NCBI RefSeq assembly: GCF_024166365.1
Contig: NC_064841.1
Coordinates: 27,086,001-27,150,000, forward strand
Source of the DNA: Elephas maximus indicus
Lineage: Eukaryota > Chordata > Mammalia > Proboscidea > Elephantidae
Direction: 5' to 3'
DNA: 64,000 nucleotides
The notes under the pieces: model-generated
The model's database searches: none
Told to the model about the DNA's origin: nothing
Seen by the model: the letters and a program-made list of their open reading frames with translations, nothing else
Made by a program: the position numbers and the translations under genes
Shown here: piece by piece, positions 34,323 to 46,719 of the stretch
Layout of the letters: the number at the start of each line of letters is the position of its first letter
How positions within the stretch are numbered: the first letter of the stretch is position 1

Positions 34323-35269
34323 TGATATTAAAAATGTGCAGGATTTATGTATTTATACCGCTAATATTTCCCAATTTGGGCAACTTTGAAAGGTAATTGA
34401 GTTGATTTGACATGGGATAAGCATGAGAATATATCTCTTTATCCTTAATGAGTAGAAATGGAAGCTGAAGTCACATTGCAATCTAGAATGGTATGACAAG
34501 CACAAAAATGATGTGGTTTTAAGTAGACCATTTAAAAGGAAATATTTCAGGAAGTCTAGGATTATAATTACCAAATAGAAATCAGAGATACTGATTTCAA
34601 TTGTTTCATAGATCAGTTAGTTGTCCTATGTTATTGTTTCTTTTAGACTTAAGTTGTACGTGTGCATTTTAAGAGGTAAACATTAATATATGAAATCAAA
34701 ATTAAGAATGATGAAATTTCTACAGAGGAAGGGAATTGTATATAACTGAGCTGGTGTCTTAAAAATGTGTTTGAAAATACAGATTTGAAAATGTTTGTCT
34801 TGCTTTTTTTTTCAGGCCCCTTTATTTCTTATTAGAGTGATAACGCCACATTTTAATTTAAAAGTTATTGGCACTCAACCTGGCAATCTGTGTTTCTCCG
34901 TTAGAACAGTTTTCCTTAGGAACTTCCACCTCACAGGTGTTCATCTGATTCCACATGCAAGAATGCTTCGGTGCCTTTCCACCAGTCGTCGCTTAAATTC
35001 CTATTAGCCAACATAACTCAAGCAGAAGAATTCAGTGCTGTCTTTAAAGATCCCCTAAGTTATAACTTGAGAAGAAATTGTATTGTCAACCCCCCTTCAA
35101 AAAAGAATGTGCATTTAACTTGTTAGAAATCAGCTCAATTTTATTTACTTGGAATGTAAGGCTCAAGTCTATGGCATAGTAACCACTTCACATCTCTGTT
35201 AACAGCATTTCAAAACCTATGTTTAAGATATAGAACCAAAGGATGACAATAGTTCCCATGGTTTCCACA
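34323..35269. other. Unassigned intronic sequence
   Basis: Includes an acceptor-like tctt...tttttttcag at 34798-34816 followed by a 64-codon open stretch to 35007; no family match. Confidence 0.4.
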
Positions 35270-35352
35270 GTCAGCTCTCATATGTTTGTATTTCTGCTGG
35301 GTATATAGGAAAAGAATTGTCCAGACATAGGGTATGGGAGGAAGTAGATGCT
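35270..35352 (-). repeat. L1 fragment, antisense
   Basis: atttctgctgggtatataggaaaag...ccagacata...gaggaagtagatgctcc is about 85 percent like 38094-38158 in the larger antisense L1. Confidence 0.65.
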
Positions 35353-35805
35353 CCTCACATTATTTGCTCAGTATACAGATTGAATAAGTATGGTCAAAGT
35401 TACAACCCTGAAGCACACCTTTCCTGATTTTTAAAAGACGCTGTAACCCCTTATTCTGTTCGAACAATTGCCTCTTGGTCTAAGTACAGGTTCTTCATGA
35501 GCACAACTTCATCTTCTGGGATTCCATTCTTTGCAATGTTATCCGTAATTTTTATGATCCACACTTTTTTTTTTTACACAGTCAAATGCCTTTGCATTGT
35601 CAATAAAACACGGGTAAACATGCTTTCAGTGCAGCTTGGACCTCTTGTTTCTGTTCTTGATTATATGCTACCTCCTGAAATGGTTGAATGTTGACCAATT
35701 CTTTTTGGTACAGTGACTCTGTGTATTCCTTCCATCTTCTTTTGATGCTTCCTGCATCATTTAGTATTTCCCCCGTTGAATCCTTCAATAATGCAACCCA
35801 ATATC
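35353..35805 (-). mobile_element. RTE RT-region piece, antisense
   Basis: Reversed RTE from tcacattatttgctcagtatacag to gaatccttcaataatgcaacc. It covers the RT region with internal deletions and does not include the 3' tail, so its left edge is a break within the element. Confidence 0.82.
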
Positions 35806-36770
35806 CTAGGCATTAGTGAGTTTAAATGGACTGGTATTGGCCATTTTGAATCAGACAGTCATACTATGCTGAGAATGACAAAGAGGAATGGTGTCGCTAT
35901 TCGTTGCCAAAAAGAACGTTTCAAGACCTATCCTGAAGTACAATGCTGTCAGTGATGATATCCACATGCCTACAAAGAAGACCAGTTATTATGACTGTTA
36001 TTCAAATTTATGCACCAACCACTAAGTCCAAAGATGAAGAAATTGAAGATTTTTACCAGCTTCTGCAGTCAGAAATAGATGCACTGATAATTACTGGCGA
36101 TTGGAATGCAAAACGTGGAAACAAAGTTGGGAAATGTGGTCTTGGTGATAGAAACGACGCTGTAGACCAGTGACTTCTTCTTTGAAAATACCTTTTTTCA
36201 ACAACATAAATGGCAACTATACACATGGACCTCACCAGATGGAAAACACAGGAATCAAATCAACTACATCTGCGGAAAGAGACTATGAAAAAGCTCAATA
36301 TCATCAGTGAGAACAAGACCAGGGTCCAACTCCAAAACAGACCATCAATTGCTCATATGCAAGTTAAAGAAGCTAAAGAAAATTGAAACAAGTCTACTAG
36401 AGCCAAAGTGTAACCTTCAATATATCTCACCTGAGTTTAGAGACCATCTCAGGAGTAGATTTGACACTTTGAACAGTAATGACCAAAGACCAGACAAGTT
36501 GTGGAATGACATTCAGGACATCATCCTTGAAGAAAGCAAGAGGTCATTAAAAAGATAGGAAAGAAGGAAAAGACCCAAATGGATGTCAGAAGAGACTCTG
36601 AAAGTTGCTCTTGAATGTAGAGTAGCTAAAGTGAAGGGAAGAAATGATGAAGTGAAAGAACTGAACAGAAGATTTCAAAGGGCGGCTGGAGAAGACAAAA
36701 GTATTATAATGAAATTGTGCAAAGACCTGGAGATGGAAAACGAAAAGGGAAGAACACACTCAGCATTTCT
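35806..36770 (+). mobile_element. RTE endonuclease-region piece, sense
   Basis: Starts gcattagtgagtttaaatgg and encodes RTE endonuclease remnants: VIQIYAPTT and ITGDWNAK (near 36000-36115), then the linker to RT (REEFQRA-like, EDKSIIMKLCKDLEME). Inverted relative to the adjoining antisense RT piece. Broken frames at 35943-36173, 36307-36558 and 36583-36825. Confidence 0.85.
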
Positions 36771-36782
36771 CAAGCAACCCTA

Positions 36783-36924
36783 CACCCCACTGTCAAGTCG
36801 ATTCCGACTCATAGAGACCCTATAGGACAGAGTAGAACTGCCCCATAGAGTTTCCAAGGAGTGCCTGGCGGATTCAAACTGCTGACCTTTTGGTTATCAG
36901 CTGTGGCACTTAACCACTAAGCCA
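36783..36924 (-). mobile_element. AfroSINE with 12-bp target duplication inside the RTE
   Basis: Flanked by caagcaacccta (36771-36782 and 36925-36936). Body cactgtcaagtcgattccgactc ... taaccactaagcca. The stretch 36937-37389 after it is unassigned. Confidence 0.93.
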
Positions 36925-37389
36925 CAAGCAACCCTATAGATCCCAATTAATATAGCAAACAGTTGGAGGGAGTTTGGATCATGAGAGAGCGGTTATTTTT
37001 CCACTTATCATAACTAAATTTTTGAAAATTGTGGAAATGACAATGAGCAATGTCTGCATGTCCTGTGCTGTGAGCCAGGTGCTCTGGGGCCATCAGAAAT
37101 ACAGGCGGAGGGTCTCTTCCACTCTACCCAGCACATACTCAGACTAATTATTTTCAAACAAATTTCATAAACTGCATTTATTCTGCTTTGTTTGGCCCTC
37201 CTGAAGAAAAACTCCTGATTGCCAAATTCTTACCCTGTCTTGTTGCTTGTATTTTCAGACAATGCAGAGATTGCAGGTGGGGGAGAGGGCCCACATGTTT
37301 AGGAAAGGCTTGCCTTAAGTAAACTCAGAGTGTTTGATATGTGAAATTCCAAGCTCTCCTTGATCTGATTTTCTTAATGTAAACCGTTT

Positions 37390-39230
37390 CTTGATATATG
37401 TGTAATGTACAGATCATACTTGTACAGCTTTATGATTTTTTTATCAAGTGAACATACTTCTATAACCAGCTCCCAGAACAAGGAATGGTACTACTAGCCC
37501 AGGAGCCCTCTTGTGCTTACTTCCAGATACTACCCACCCCTTTTAGGGTAAGCACTCTTCTGACTTCTAACACCACAAATTAGTTTTGCCTACCTTTGAC
37601 CTTTACATAAACGAATCGTACAGTATGTATTATTTTGTGTCTTCTTTCAGTCAACATTTTGTTTGTGAGGTTTTTCCATGCGGTTGCTTGAAGTTGTAGT
37701 TCAATCATTCTCACTGCTGTACCATAATTTTGTGCAAATAATGCACGCCTTCTACATCTGTTTGCAGGCTGCTTCCTCCCTCTGCTAGGTTTTTTTTGAA
37801 GTGCACAGTGCTAATTTTTTTTGACAGAAATATGTAAACAAAAAATATTGGCATAACAGTGCTTCTGAATATACCTCACAGAGGGAGGGAGCAGTCAAAA
37901 AACAAATATAGAAGATGCATGTTATTTGTGTAAAAATATGGTATGATATTTTTCCGTAGTATAAATATACCAAAGTTTTTTTTTTTTTTTGTACTGTTGA
38001 TGGGCATTTATTTGGTATGTTTTCAGTGTTTTATTATTATAAGTAATATTACTGTGAATATTCTTATCTATGTATTTTGTTGCATATATGTATGTATTTC
38101 TGCTGGGTATGTAGGAGAAGAATGGTCCAGACATACGGTATCAGAGGAAGTAAATGCTGCCAAAGTTTTCCAAATTGGTTGTACCAATTTACATTCATAG
38201 CAAGAGTGTGTAATAGTTTCAGTTATGCCATATATTTGGTAATGCTTAGTTTTGTTTGTCTTTTTAATTTAGCCAGTCTGGTAGAGTTGTGGTAATATCA
38301 ACCTATGGTTTCAATTTGCTCCAATAACTAATGGAGTAATTTTGATAATCTTTTCCTAAGTTTATTGGCCATTTGGAGATTGTCTTTTGTGACATTTCTG
38401 TTAAAATTTTTGGCCCATTTCTCTACTGCCTTTTTCATAATGATTTGTAGAAGCTTTTTATATATTTTGGGTGAGGGTCTGTGTAAAATATACAAATATT
38501 TTCTTTCATTCTCTGAATTGCCTTTTCATTTTCTTAATGGCCTGTTTTGATGAACAAGAATTCTTAGTCATAAGTAAACTAATTTATTATGTTTTATGTC
38601 CTGTCTAAGAAATCTTTGTCTGCCCCAAATTCATGAAAATATTCTCCTATATTTTCTTCTAACAGCTTTAAAGTTATTTTTTTACATTTAGTTTTGGAAT
38701 GCATTTAGAATTTACTGTTATGCATTATGGGTCAATTTTTTTTCCCCCATGTGGCTATTGACTTGACCCAGCACCACTTATTAAAAAGACCATAATTTCC
38801 CCCCGTGTACTACAAGGTCACTCTTGTTATATATTCAATCATCATTGATGTGTGAGTTGATTTCTGAACTTTTTATTCTATTCAAGGGTCTCTTTGTTTA
38901 TCCTTGGATCAAAACCATAGTGCCTTAATTACTGTAGGTTTATAATAATTCTCAAGATCTGGTTATTTAAGTCCTCCAGTTTTTTTTCCTTCTTCAGGAT
39001 TAATTTGGGTATTCTTGGCCCTTGGCATTTCCTTGTATAACACAAAATTCATTGCATCTTGATTTATAGTTAAGTCTATGGTCAATTTTGGTAAAGGTGT
39101 TAGGTACACTTGAAAGGAATGTACATTCTGATGTTCTTTGTTGGAATTATCTATATATGTCAATTAGGTTAAATTTGTTACTTGTGTTGTTCATAATTTC
39201 TATGCCTTTATTTATTTATTTTTCTTTTAC
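37390..39230 (-). repeat. Old L1, antisense (3'UTR and ORF2 3' part)
   Basis: Reversed L1 phrases in order: gttgatgggcatttatttgg (38000), gtaccaatttacattcatagc (38180), ggcccatttctctactgcc (38412), gccttttcattttcttaatgg (38520), caagaattcttagtc, ccagcaccacttattaaaaag (38770), gatttctgaactttttattctattc (38860). The far left (37390-37970) is probably its 3'UTR. Confidence 0.82.
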
Positions 39231-39639
39231 CCTTTTTCAGTGGGGATGAGAAGTGATGGTGGTGGTGGTGAATTCTATCAGAGATCAAATAGATTTAATA
39301 TAAATGATTAACTGTAAAAGGTAGTTAACTACTAAAAGGGATAAAAAACCTTGAGCATTATGCTCTTTGAAGAACTATCTGTATGGGATCAAACTGACAA
39401 CAGCTACTAGAAAGATTAGATAGGAACCTTAGGGGCCAGTGAATTTATGGTAATGAGGGCGGAACAGCCCAGAAAAGGGGGGTGAGAATGCTTGCACGAC
39501 TCTAAAAATGTAATCAGTGTCACTAAATGGTAAACATAGAAACTGTTGAATTGGTGTATGTTTTGCTGTGTATATTCTCAACAACATAAATTAGTTTTTT
39601 AAAAAAGGAGTAAAAAGTGAACCTTTAAGGCTTTTTGTA
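39231..39639. other. Unassigned sequence, possible unnamed repeat
   Basis: Contains a short ggt repeat (39256-39272); 39540-39595 (gaattggtgtatgttttgctgtg...caacaacataaa) has the look of a retroposon end but I cannot name it. Confidence 0.3.
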
Positions 39640-39816
39640 GGTCCCTGGGTAGTGCAAATGGTTTGTGGTCATCTACTAACCCACCCAGCAGCCTGGCAAT
39701 CTGTTTCTATAAGGTTACGGCCAAGAAAACCCTATGGAGCAGTTCTACTCTGTAATACAGGGGGTTGCCATGAGTCAGAATCAGCTGGACAGCAGCTAAC
39801 AATAAACAACAACAGA
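39640..39816 (+). mobile_element. AfroSINE (internally deleted)
   Basis: ggtccctgggtagtgcaaatgg head, ggttgccatgagtcagaatc and tail ctaacaataaacaacaac. The next 460 bases (39817-40270) are unassigned. Confidence 0.85.
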
Positions 39817-40280
39817 GGTAGTACCTGCAGGAGTCAGGCTCCTCCTTCTAGGACTGAAGGAAAGTGAACAAGTAAACAAGGCACCTCAGAGGAGGTCCCT
39901 GCACTAAGATGGAGTCCTCTGAGGAGAGGACTCAGTCTACAGGAACTCGCTGCTACAGGAACTCGCTGCCAGCCCCTGTGGTAGGATAAGGTTTTCTTGC
40001 CTTGGAACTGGGAAAGCAATGTGTCTGTAGTGAAGAAGAAACCTACCACTGAACTGCCACAGCAGCTCTCAGCCGAGTGACGAAGAAACTTGCCAAAAGG
40101 ACACCTTCAGCGAGCTGTGAGGGCCGCCACCACAGTGTTAAAGACTGCCTAGACCCTTAAAAACTGATCCCTTGCTGCTGGTGGAAAGAGAACACCAGGA
40201 AAAGAAAAGGTGCTTCTTCTTCCTCTTGCAGCCTTGCAGTGTTTCTCTGGTACCCTCTACTGGCAGAGCCTAACCTCCAG

Positions 40281-40483
40281 CTGGAGTCCTTGGGAGGTGT
40301 AAACCGTTAACAGACTTGGCTGCTAACCAAAAATTTAGAGGTTTCAGTCCACCCACAGGTGTCTCAGAAGAAAGACCTGGCAATCTATTTCTGAATAATC
40401 TGCCATTGAAAACCCTAAGGAGCACATTTCTAATCTGACACGCATGGGGTTGCCACGAGTCAGATCAACTTCATGGCAACTGG
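40281..40483 (+). mobile_element. AfroSINE with 10-bp target duplication
   Basis: Flanked by taacctccag (40271-40280 and 40484-40493). Body ggagtccttgggaggtgtaaac ... gttgccacgagtcagatcaac. Confidence 0.92.
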
Positions 40484-40649
40484 TAACCTCCAGGCAGGTG
40501 TAGAAAGAGAAATGTAGCCAGCAGAGTTCTGTTCTGATATCACAATACAAGGTGAAGAGGGGGGTTGGTGCTGAGAGACAATAAATAATGGGCACACCTT
40601 TATGTCTAGTAAAACTTCTTACCATAAAGTCTACTTTGTGTGGTATTAA

Positions 40650-41055
40650 GACAGCCATCCCATTCTCTCAGTTGATGTTTGGCTTGTTTATTTTCTACAT
40701 GATTTTATTTTCAACTTTTCTGTTTTTGTACTTAAGGTGCGATTCTTGTAAGCAGAATCTAATTAGGGTTTATATTTTTTTTCCGGTGTAGAAATCTTAG
40801 TTAGACTCTTAATTGGAATATTGATTACTTTTAAATCAAAAGTAATTGCTAATATATTTTGGTTTATAACTACTGTATTTTTATTTATTTTTTTTATTTA
40901 ACCCACCTGTTTTTTAATTTTTCCTCTCCTTTTTTGTCCTTTTTTTTGGATTAATTAAGAACTATTTCCATTTTCCCCTATGTTAATTTGTTAGTTATAT
41001 ATTCTATTCTTCCTCAGTTTTACCTGAGAAATTTTATCCTAGAAATTACAACATT
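40650..41055 (-). repeat. Possible old L1, antisense
   Basis: T-rich, with phrases such as tgtttggcttgtttattttc and gattcttgtaagcagaatc that resemble reversed L1 ORF2. Weak. Confidence 0.4.
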
Positions 41056-41057
41056 CT

Positions 41058-41146
41058 CTCCCAGACTGTGAGAGAATAAATTTCTCTTTGTTAAAGCCAC
41101 CCATTTGTGGTATTTCTGTTATAGCAGCACTAGATAGCCAAGACAC
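41058..41146 (+). mobile_element. 3' end of a MaLR-like LTR (truncated)
   Basis: gactgtgagagaataaattt ... tatagcagcactagatagccaagaca, the same 3' end as 46630-46714. The following 41147-42878 is unassigned: T run at 41740-41758, A12T12 tract at 42517-42540. Confidence 0.75.
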
Positions 41147-42892
41147 ATACTAATAATTTTCATTGAATGCTGAATATTTTGTATAGAAAATTTCAGAGGA
41201 TCCCAATTATGTGTTTTTCTCCAGAATGGCTTAATCCTTCCCTTTACTAGGCAGGTAACTTGGTAATTTATCTTAATTCAGTCAGGGCCTGTTCCGCATT
41301 GAGCCTACATTAAAGCCCTGGAACAGGTCCTTCTGCCTCTGGTTCACCTCTGTTTCTTGAGTTTACAGATGCAAGTCTGGTGTTTCCCCAGGGCCCTTCC
41401 TCCTTTTGGTCTTTATCTTACAAGACTGCCAAAACCATGTTGCTTTTGAGACTTTTCACTTGGGTTTTTAACCTCCAGTGCCGTGTAGACCCAGACAGAG
41501 ACTGGCAAATTTTCTGAATGGTAAAACAGGTCTGTATTTGAGGCCTCCCAAATCTCTGACCAAAGCTGTGCTGGTTGCTTTATCGCCTAGCAGTGGCCTT
41601 CCTCAGTGAATAGCTGAGACACTCAACTCCCTCCCCTTGCCTGTAACAGACAAATTCCCCCAGGGTAAATAAAAATGATCGGAAAAGTCAGCTCACTTCC
41701 ATGAGGGAATTATGGCCTCTCTTTTTCTCATTACTTGCCTTTTTTTTTTTTTTTTTTTACCTAGCTTTTCATTTTTTTTCATTACATTCAAACAGATGAC
41801 TCGGTATTTTATCTCGCTTTCCTGTTTACTCTCAACAGAAGTTCTGATATGTTGCAGACGACCCCACGCCACCCATAAGCAGACCTACAATATGTAACAG
41901 AATGGTTTGGAGGATATATTTTGTCAGTCCAGGTTGCCAAAATAGTAATCAGGAAAGAAAGCCTTTGTTTGGTTACACAGGAAACTTTCTTTTCAAGCAA
42001 CTCTTTTGACTTCATTCTCTTTTAAGCTGAGATCAGCTGGGAAAATATTAGTGGCTGATTAATAGTGCTATCAGCTTTCAAATATTTCTCAACTTTATAA
42101 AACTGTAAATCTTCATTAAATGTGATTGTAAAAATAAAAAAATAGGTTTATAAACTATTTTGATATCTCCTCTACCTTAATTCCAAAGCTAATTCCTCCC
42201 ACAGACAAATGTATTTGTGCAAAATAAATATTATCACTTATAGACCAAAAAGGCTCAGAGGAAATCTTCAATAGTCCTAAAGCACTATAGTAGTAAGAAG
42301 TTAAATTTTTATTTTTCTTTATCGAGAACAAACATATACAAAATCTAGTTCTGTTTGAAAACACTTCATAAATATATTATCATCTTTAGTAAAATCTCAA
42401 ACCAAAAATCTTGCAGTTGAGCAGGTGAGCCCTTCTTTTGGCTCTGATGTTTATGAGCCAAAAGAATGAAATGGTTTAGCAGCAAAAATGATAGCTAGGT
42501 AGGCTGATAGGATAGGAAAAAAAAAAAATTTTTTTTTTTTGATCTCTCTTTCTATGGGCCAGGTTCTGTGGTAAGTCTCATACAACACTGTGCCATTAAT
42601 CCTCAGGAAAATAATATAAAAAAGTGTACCAACAGTTTCTCATGTGTTAAAAATGACCCATTTTTCTTTAACCTTTAAGGGGAAGACAGTTTAGGGATTA
42701 TTAAATTAAAATGCATTGTAAATGTATTATAAAATATTAAAATAACAACAGTGAAAGTTCTATTAAATAGCATGTTTTGAGAATAGAACTCTTCTCTGTT
42801 CACTCTCTACCTGTCTGCCCTATATTCCAAAGGATAGTTTATAGACATTTATAATGAACTTAGGTAAAAATAAACATCAAATTCAGCCTCAA

Positions 42893-43109
42893 AAATAAAC
42901 AAACCAAGCCAGTTGATGTCAAGTCAATTCTGACTCATGGCAACCCCAAGTGTGTCAAAGTAAACCTGTGCTCCCTTGGGTTTTCAGTGGCTGATTTTCC
43001 CTAAGTAGTTTACCAGGCCTTTCCTCTGAGGCATCTTTGGGTGGACTCAAACCACCACCATTTCAGTTAGCAGCTGAGTACTTAACCATTTGTACCACTC
43101 AGGGACTCC
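42893..43109 (-). mobile_element. AfroSINE with target duplication
   Basis: Flanked by tcaa(a/g)ttcagcctca (ending 42892; 43110-43124). Body gttgatgtcaagtcaattctg ... cttaaccatttgtaccactcagg. Confidence 0.92.
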
Positions 43110-43404
43110 TCAAGTTCAGCCTCAGGAGAAAACTACCCAGGAGCATCTCGGCTTCATTCCTCAGCTTCTACTTGTGAGGTAACAAAGGCAAATATTAATT
43201 GTACAAACAGGACCCAGTGTGTACTTATTTTATGGGTCATGCATTGTTTGATCAAGTATGTAAAAGTAAAAGAAAAGCACCAATAATTAAATTTTATTAG
43301 TATATTTTATGCACAAATATTATATTTATAATTTGTATACATACAGTTTTTTTATACATATAGTATATATACTTATATTTAACACCAAAATAACCACTCT
43401 TTGT

Positions 43405-43615
43405 AGAGAACTTATTATGCACGTAAGTTCTTTACACTTGTTATTTTATTAATCTTGTAATCAATTCCATGAGAGATGAGTTAGCATTCATGTTTTTTTG
43501 GATGAGGAAACCAAGATCCATCAAAGCTAAGAAATTTGCTTGAAGTTATTCTACAGAGAAGAGACAGAGTTAGGATTCCAACTCAGACCTTTCCAAGTCC
43601 AAAATACCTGCTCTG
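43405..43615 (-). repeat. MIR
   Basis: Reversed MIR with gatgaggaaaccaag and gaagagacagagttaggattcc. Flanks 43125-43404 and 43616-44606 are unassigned, except for an L2-like end at 44390-44460. Confidence 0.75.
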
Positions 43616-44606
43616 TCTTCTGTACTAGTCTGATTCTTGAGCTTGGAACCAGCCTCGCAGATGAGATGGGTAGTGGCTTTATCTCTTGCTCCCAAGCGCC
43701 TAGAAAGCACAATGCCTTTTTCATTCATCTTTGTAATCCCCCAGGAATTAGCCTAATATTTTTGCCAAGTAGGAATTCAATGAGTGTTTTTGGACTGAAT
43801 GGATGGATGGATGTCTACCAATAATTCATCCTTAAAAGCTGATTTTTTGAACAGGTAGACATGGAAACCTTAAAGTGTTCCTTTTAAGCATCAACAGCTA
43901 ACACAGCCTCTGCCTTCCTGGCAGAGTATCTCATCAGTGCTGGCCCAGGTACTAGCTTTACTTCAGCAAAATAAATCTTATGAATGCATTGGCTCAGGAC
44001 CAGCACAATCATCATACCACCTCTATCAAAACCCTTTGGATTAGACAGACTGTGACCATGCTTCAGGCACCAGCATAGTTACCAAAAAATAATTTCCTGG
44101 GGGAAATTTGGTATTTCAAAAGAAGCATGAAAGTAATTACCATGATAACATGTCAACCTTGTTGAACTTTTTTTTTTACATTTATTTTATAGTTTGATAT
44201 TTTTTCACTAATACTTTTAATTTCAAGTTGAAAGGGATTTGGAAAGGCAAGAAGTAGAGCACATACCATAAACGTTTTAAAGCTTTGGGCCTCTTCTATT
44301 CCTAGTGCAGTCTTCCTCTGCTTATTAAATGTGCAGATTCTTGCGTCTTCCACGGACCCAGAAACTTCTTCAGAGAAGAGGCTAAGCCAGTGCCTGACAC
44401 AGGTCATGGAACAGAGCAGTTGCTTAATAAATCACAAATTGATGACTAAATGAATTAGTGAATTCTTAAAAGCAGGTGGATATTTATAATCACCACTGTG
44501 TAATCCACCCTCGTCCCATCTACTCTATGCCAAGAGCTTTTGTTTCTGACTACTGAATAAACTATGTTTTAACAAATAAGTTTTGATTAACTTTAAGGTA
44601 ATGTGA

Positions 44607-44740
44607 GCTAGAAACTTAGAGCCTGTAGACCGATGTTAAGTCCTACCCTTGTCACTAAACAGGCATGTGCCCTCTCTGGGCCTCCTTCTAAAAGAAAGGA
44701 ATTAAGAGTATATACACCCTGTGATTTCCTTCAAGTGCTA
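44607..44740 (+). repeat. MIR fragment
   Basis: cctgtagaccgatgttaagtcc ... tctctgggcctccttc, decayed MIR 5' half. Confidence 0.6.
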
Positions 44741-44823
44741 AAAATTCATCTTTCATATCTAAAAATCTTTGTTTAAAAGATTCTTTAAAAAATGACTATT
44801 ATTTAAATGTTTTATATACTTTT

Positions 44824-45030
44824 AGGAGTCCCTGGGTGTTGCAGATGGTTAAATGCTTAACTACTAACAGAAAGGTTAGTGGTTCAAACCCACCCAGAGG
44901 TGCCTCAGAAGAAAGGCCTGGCAATCTGTTTTGGAATGGTCACAGCCTTAAAAACCCTATGGAGCAGTTCTGTTCTGCACTGATGGGGTCACCATGAGTC
45001 GGAATCAATTCAACAGCAGCTAACAACAGC
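44824..45030 (+). mobile_element. AfroSINE
   Basis: aggagtccctgggtgttgcag ... caatctgttttggaatggtcac ... gagtcggaatcaattc ... taacaacagc. Confidence 0.93.
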
Positions 45031-45329
45031 AGGTACTCTTGTGTGGCCAGTCCTCTATCTGAGCACTGTAATGATACAGCAAGTTGGGAAATGAAAATCA
45101 CCATTTTGCAATCATCACAGTTAAGATTTGTTTGGGCAAGGATCATCAGAGGATGCTAAATTTAGGGAGAAAAATTTTATGAGGAGCAGGACAACTGCAT
45201 AGTCTCAAAGTGTCTCTCCATAGACTGCTTATAAGTTGCAAGGGGGAAGTTTCTGGCTATACAGTGGAGAAACTGAGAGCATCCAATTTGGGTGTTGACT
45301 GGGTAACCAAAATGGCATCACCAAAGAAA

Positions 45330-46052
45330 AGCAAGTGTACATTGTGTGCTTCCAAATGTGATATACCCTGAGAAAGATGCATCGTTTTGTAATATTTTGG
45401 ATGAAGATATGTAAGCTAAATTTAATTGTGAGGAAATATCAGGCAAACTAAAACTGGGATATACTCATAGTTGGCGCATACTCTTCAAGCATGTCAAAGT
45501 TGTGGAAGACAAAGAAAGACTGAGGAACTGCCCTAGATTAAAGGAGACTAAGAAGCATAACAACTATATGAAATACATTATCCTAGACTGGGTCTTATAC
45601 TGGAGGGGGAAAGCACTAAAAGGACGTTATTGGGATAACTGACAAATTTGGAATAGGGACTGTAAATTAAATAACAGTGTTGCATCAATGTTAAAATCCC
45701 TGGACCTGATAGATGTGTTGTGTTACATTAAAAAAACATCATTGATCTTAGGGAAGGTACACAGAAGTATCAAGGGGTAATGGGGCATGATGTATGCAAC
45801 CTGTTTTCAAGTGGCTCAAAAAAATAAATTAAATGTTATAAATACATATATATGTGTGCATGTCTGTGGCTATCTATACCTGTCTGCACACATACACGCA
45901 CACACATTCACACATGTTAGGGGGAGAATTTTTAGTGGTCATAGTATTTAAAATCGGTGAATCTGAGTAAAGGGTCATTGTGAGTTCTTGATACTATGCT
46001 TGCAATTTTTCTGTGAAATTGAAATTAATTCAAAATAAAGAAGTACTTTTTA
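45330..46052 (+). repeat. Old L1 3'UTR
   Basis: gacaaagaaagactgaggaactg ... aaggggtaatggggcatg ... caagtggctc ... gaaattgaaattaattcaaaataaag. A CA/TG-rich microsatellite at 45842-45915 lies within. Confidence 0.72.
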
Positions 46053-46204
46053 AAAATGCATTTCCTACCTGTGGGTAGATTTAACTTTCAAACATGTTTG
46101 TTAAATAGTTAAAAGAGTAGGTCCAAAGATAAGGAATCTTTCATGACTAAAGTTAATTTTGTGAGTCTTCAAACGGAGTATTAAACTGTTCAACATATGC
46201 CTCT

Positions 46205-46714
46205 TGTCATGGATTGAATTGGGTCCCCCCAAAATATCTGTCAACTTGGCTAGGTCATGATTCCCTTGTATGATTGTCTACCATTTTGTCATCTGATGTG
46301 ATTTTCCTATATGTTGTAAATCCTATCACTATGATGTATGATAAGATGGATTGGCAGCTGTTATAATGACGAGGTCCACAAGATTAGGTAGTGTCTTAAG
46401 CCAATCTTTTTTGAGATATAAAAGAGAGAAGCGAGCAGAGAGACATGGGGACCTCATACTGCCAAGAAAGCAGCACTGGGAGCAGAGCACATCCTTTGGA
46501 CCTGGGGTCCCTGTGCCTGAGAAACTCCTTGACCAGGGGAAGATTGATGACAAGGAATCTTCCTCCAGAGCTGACAGAAAGAGAAAGCTGTCCGCGGAGC
46601 TGACGTCCTGAATTTGAACTTGTAACCTACTAGAGTGTGAGAGAATAAATTTCTCTTTGTTAAAGCCATCCACTTGTGGTATTTCTGTTATAGCAGCACT
46701 AGATGACTAGAATA
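46205..46714 (+). mobile_element. MaLR-like solo LTR with perfect 5-bp target duplication
   Basis: Begins tgtcatggattgaattggg, contains an aataaattt polyadenylation-type signal near 46644, and ends gcactagatgactagaata. Flanked by cctct (46200-46204 and 46715-46719). Open frames on both strands inside it (46329-46673) are not genes. Confidence 0.92.
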
Positions 46715-46719
46715 CCTCT

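Noticed and set aside
46329..46673. Overlapping plus and minus open frames at 46.3-46.7 kb
   Set aside because: They lie entirely inside a solo LTR with a 5-bp target duplication; the similar LTR at 63.1-63.7 kb shows comparable frames.
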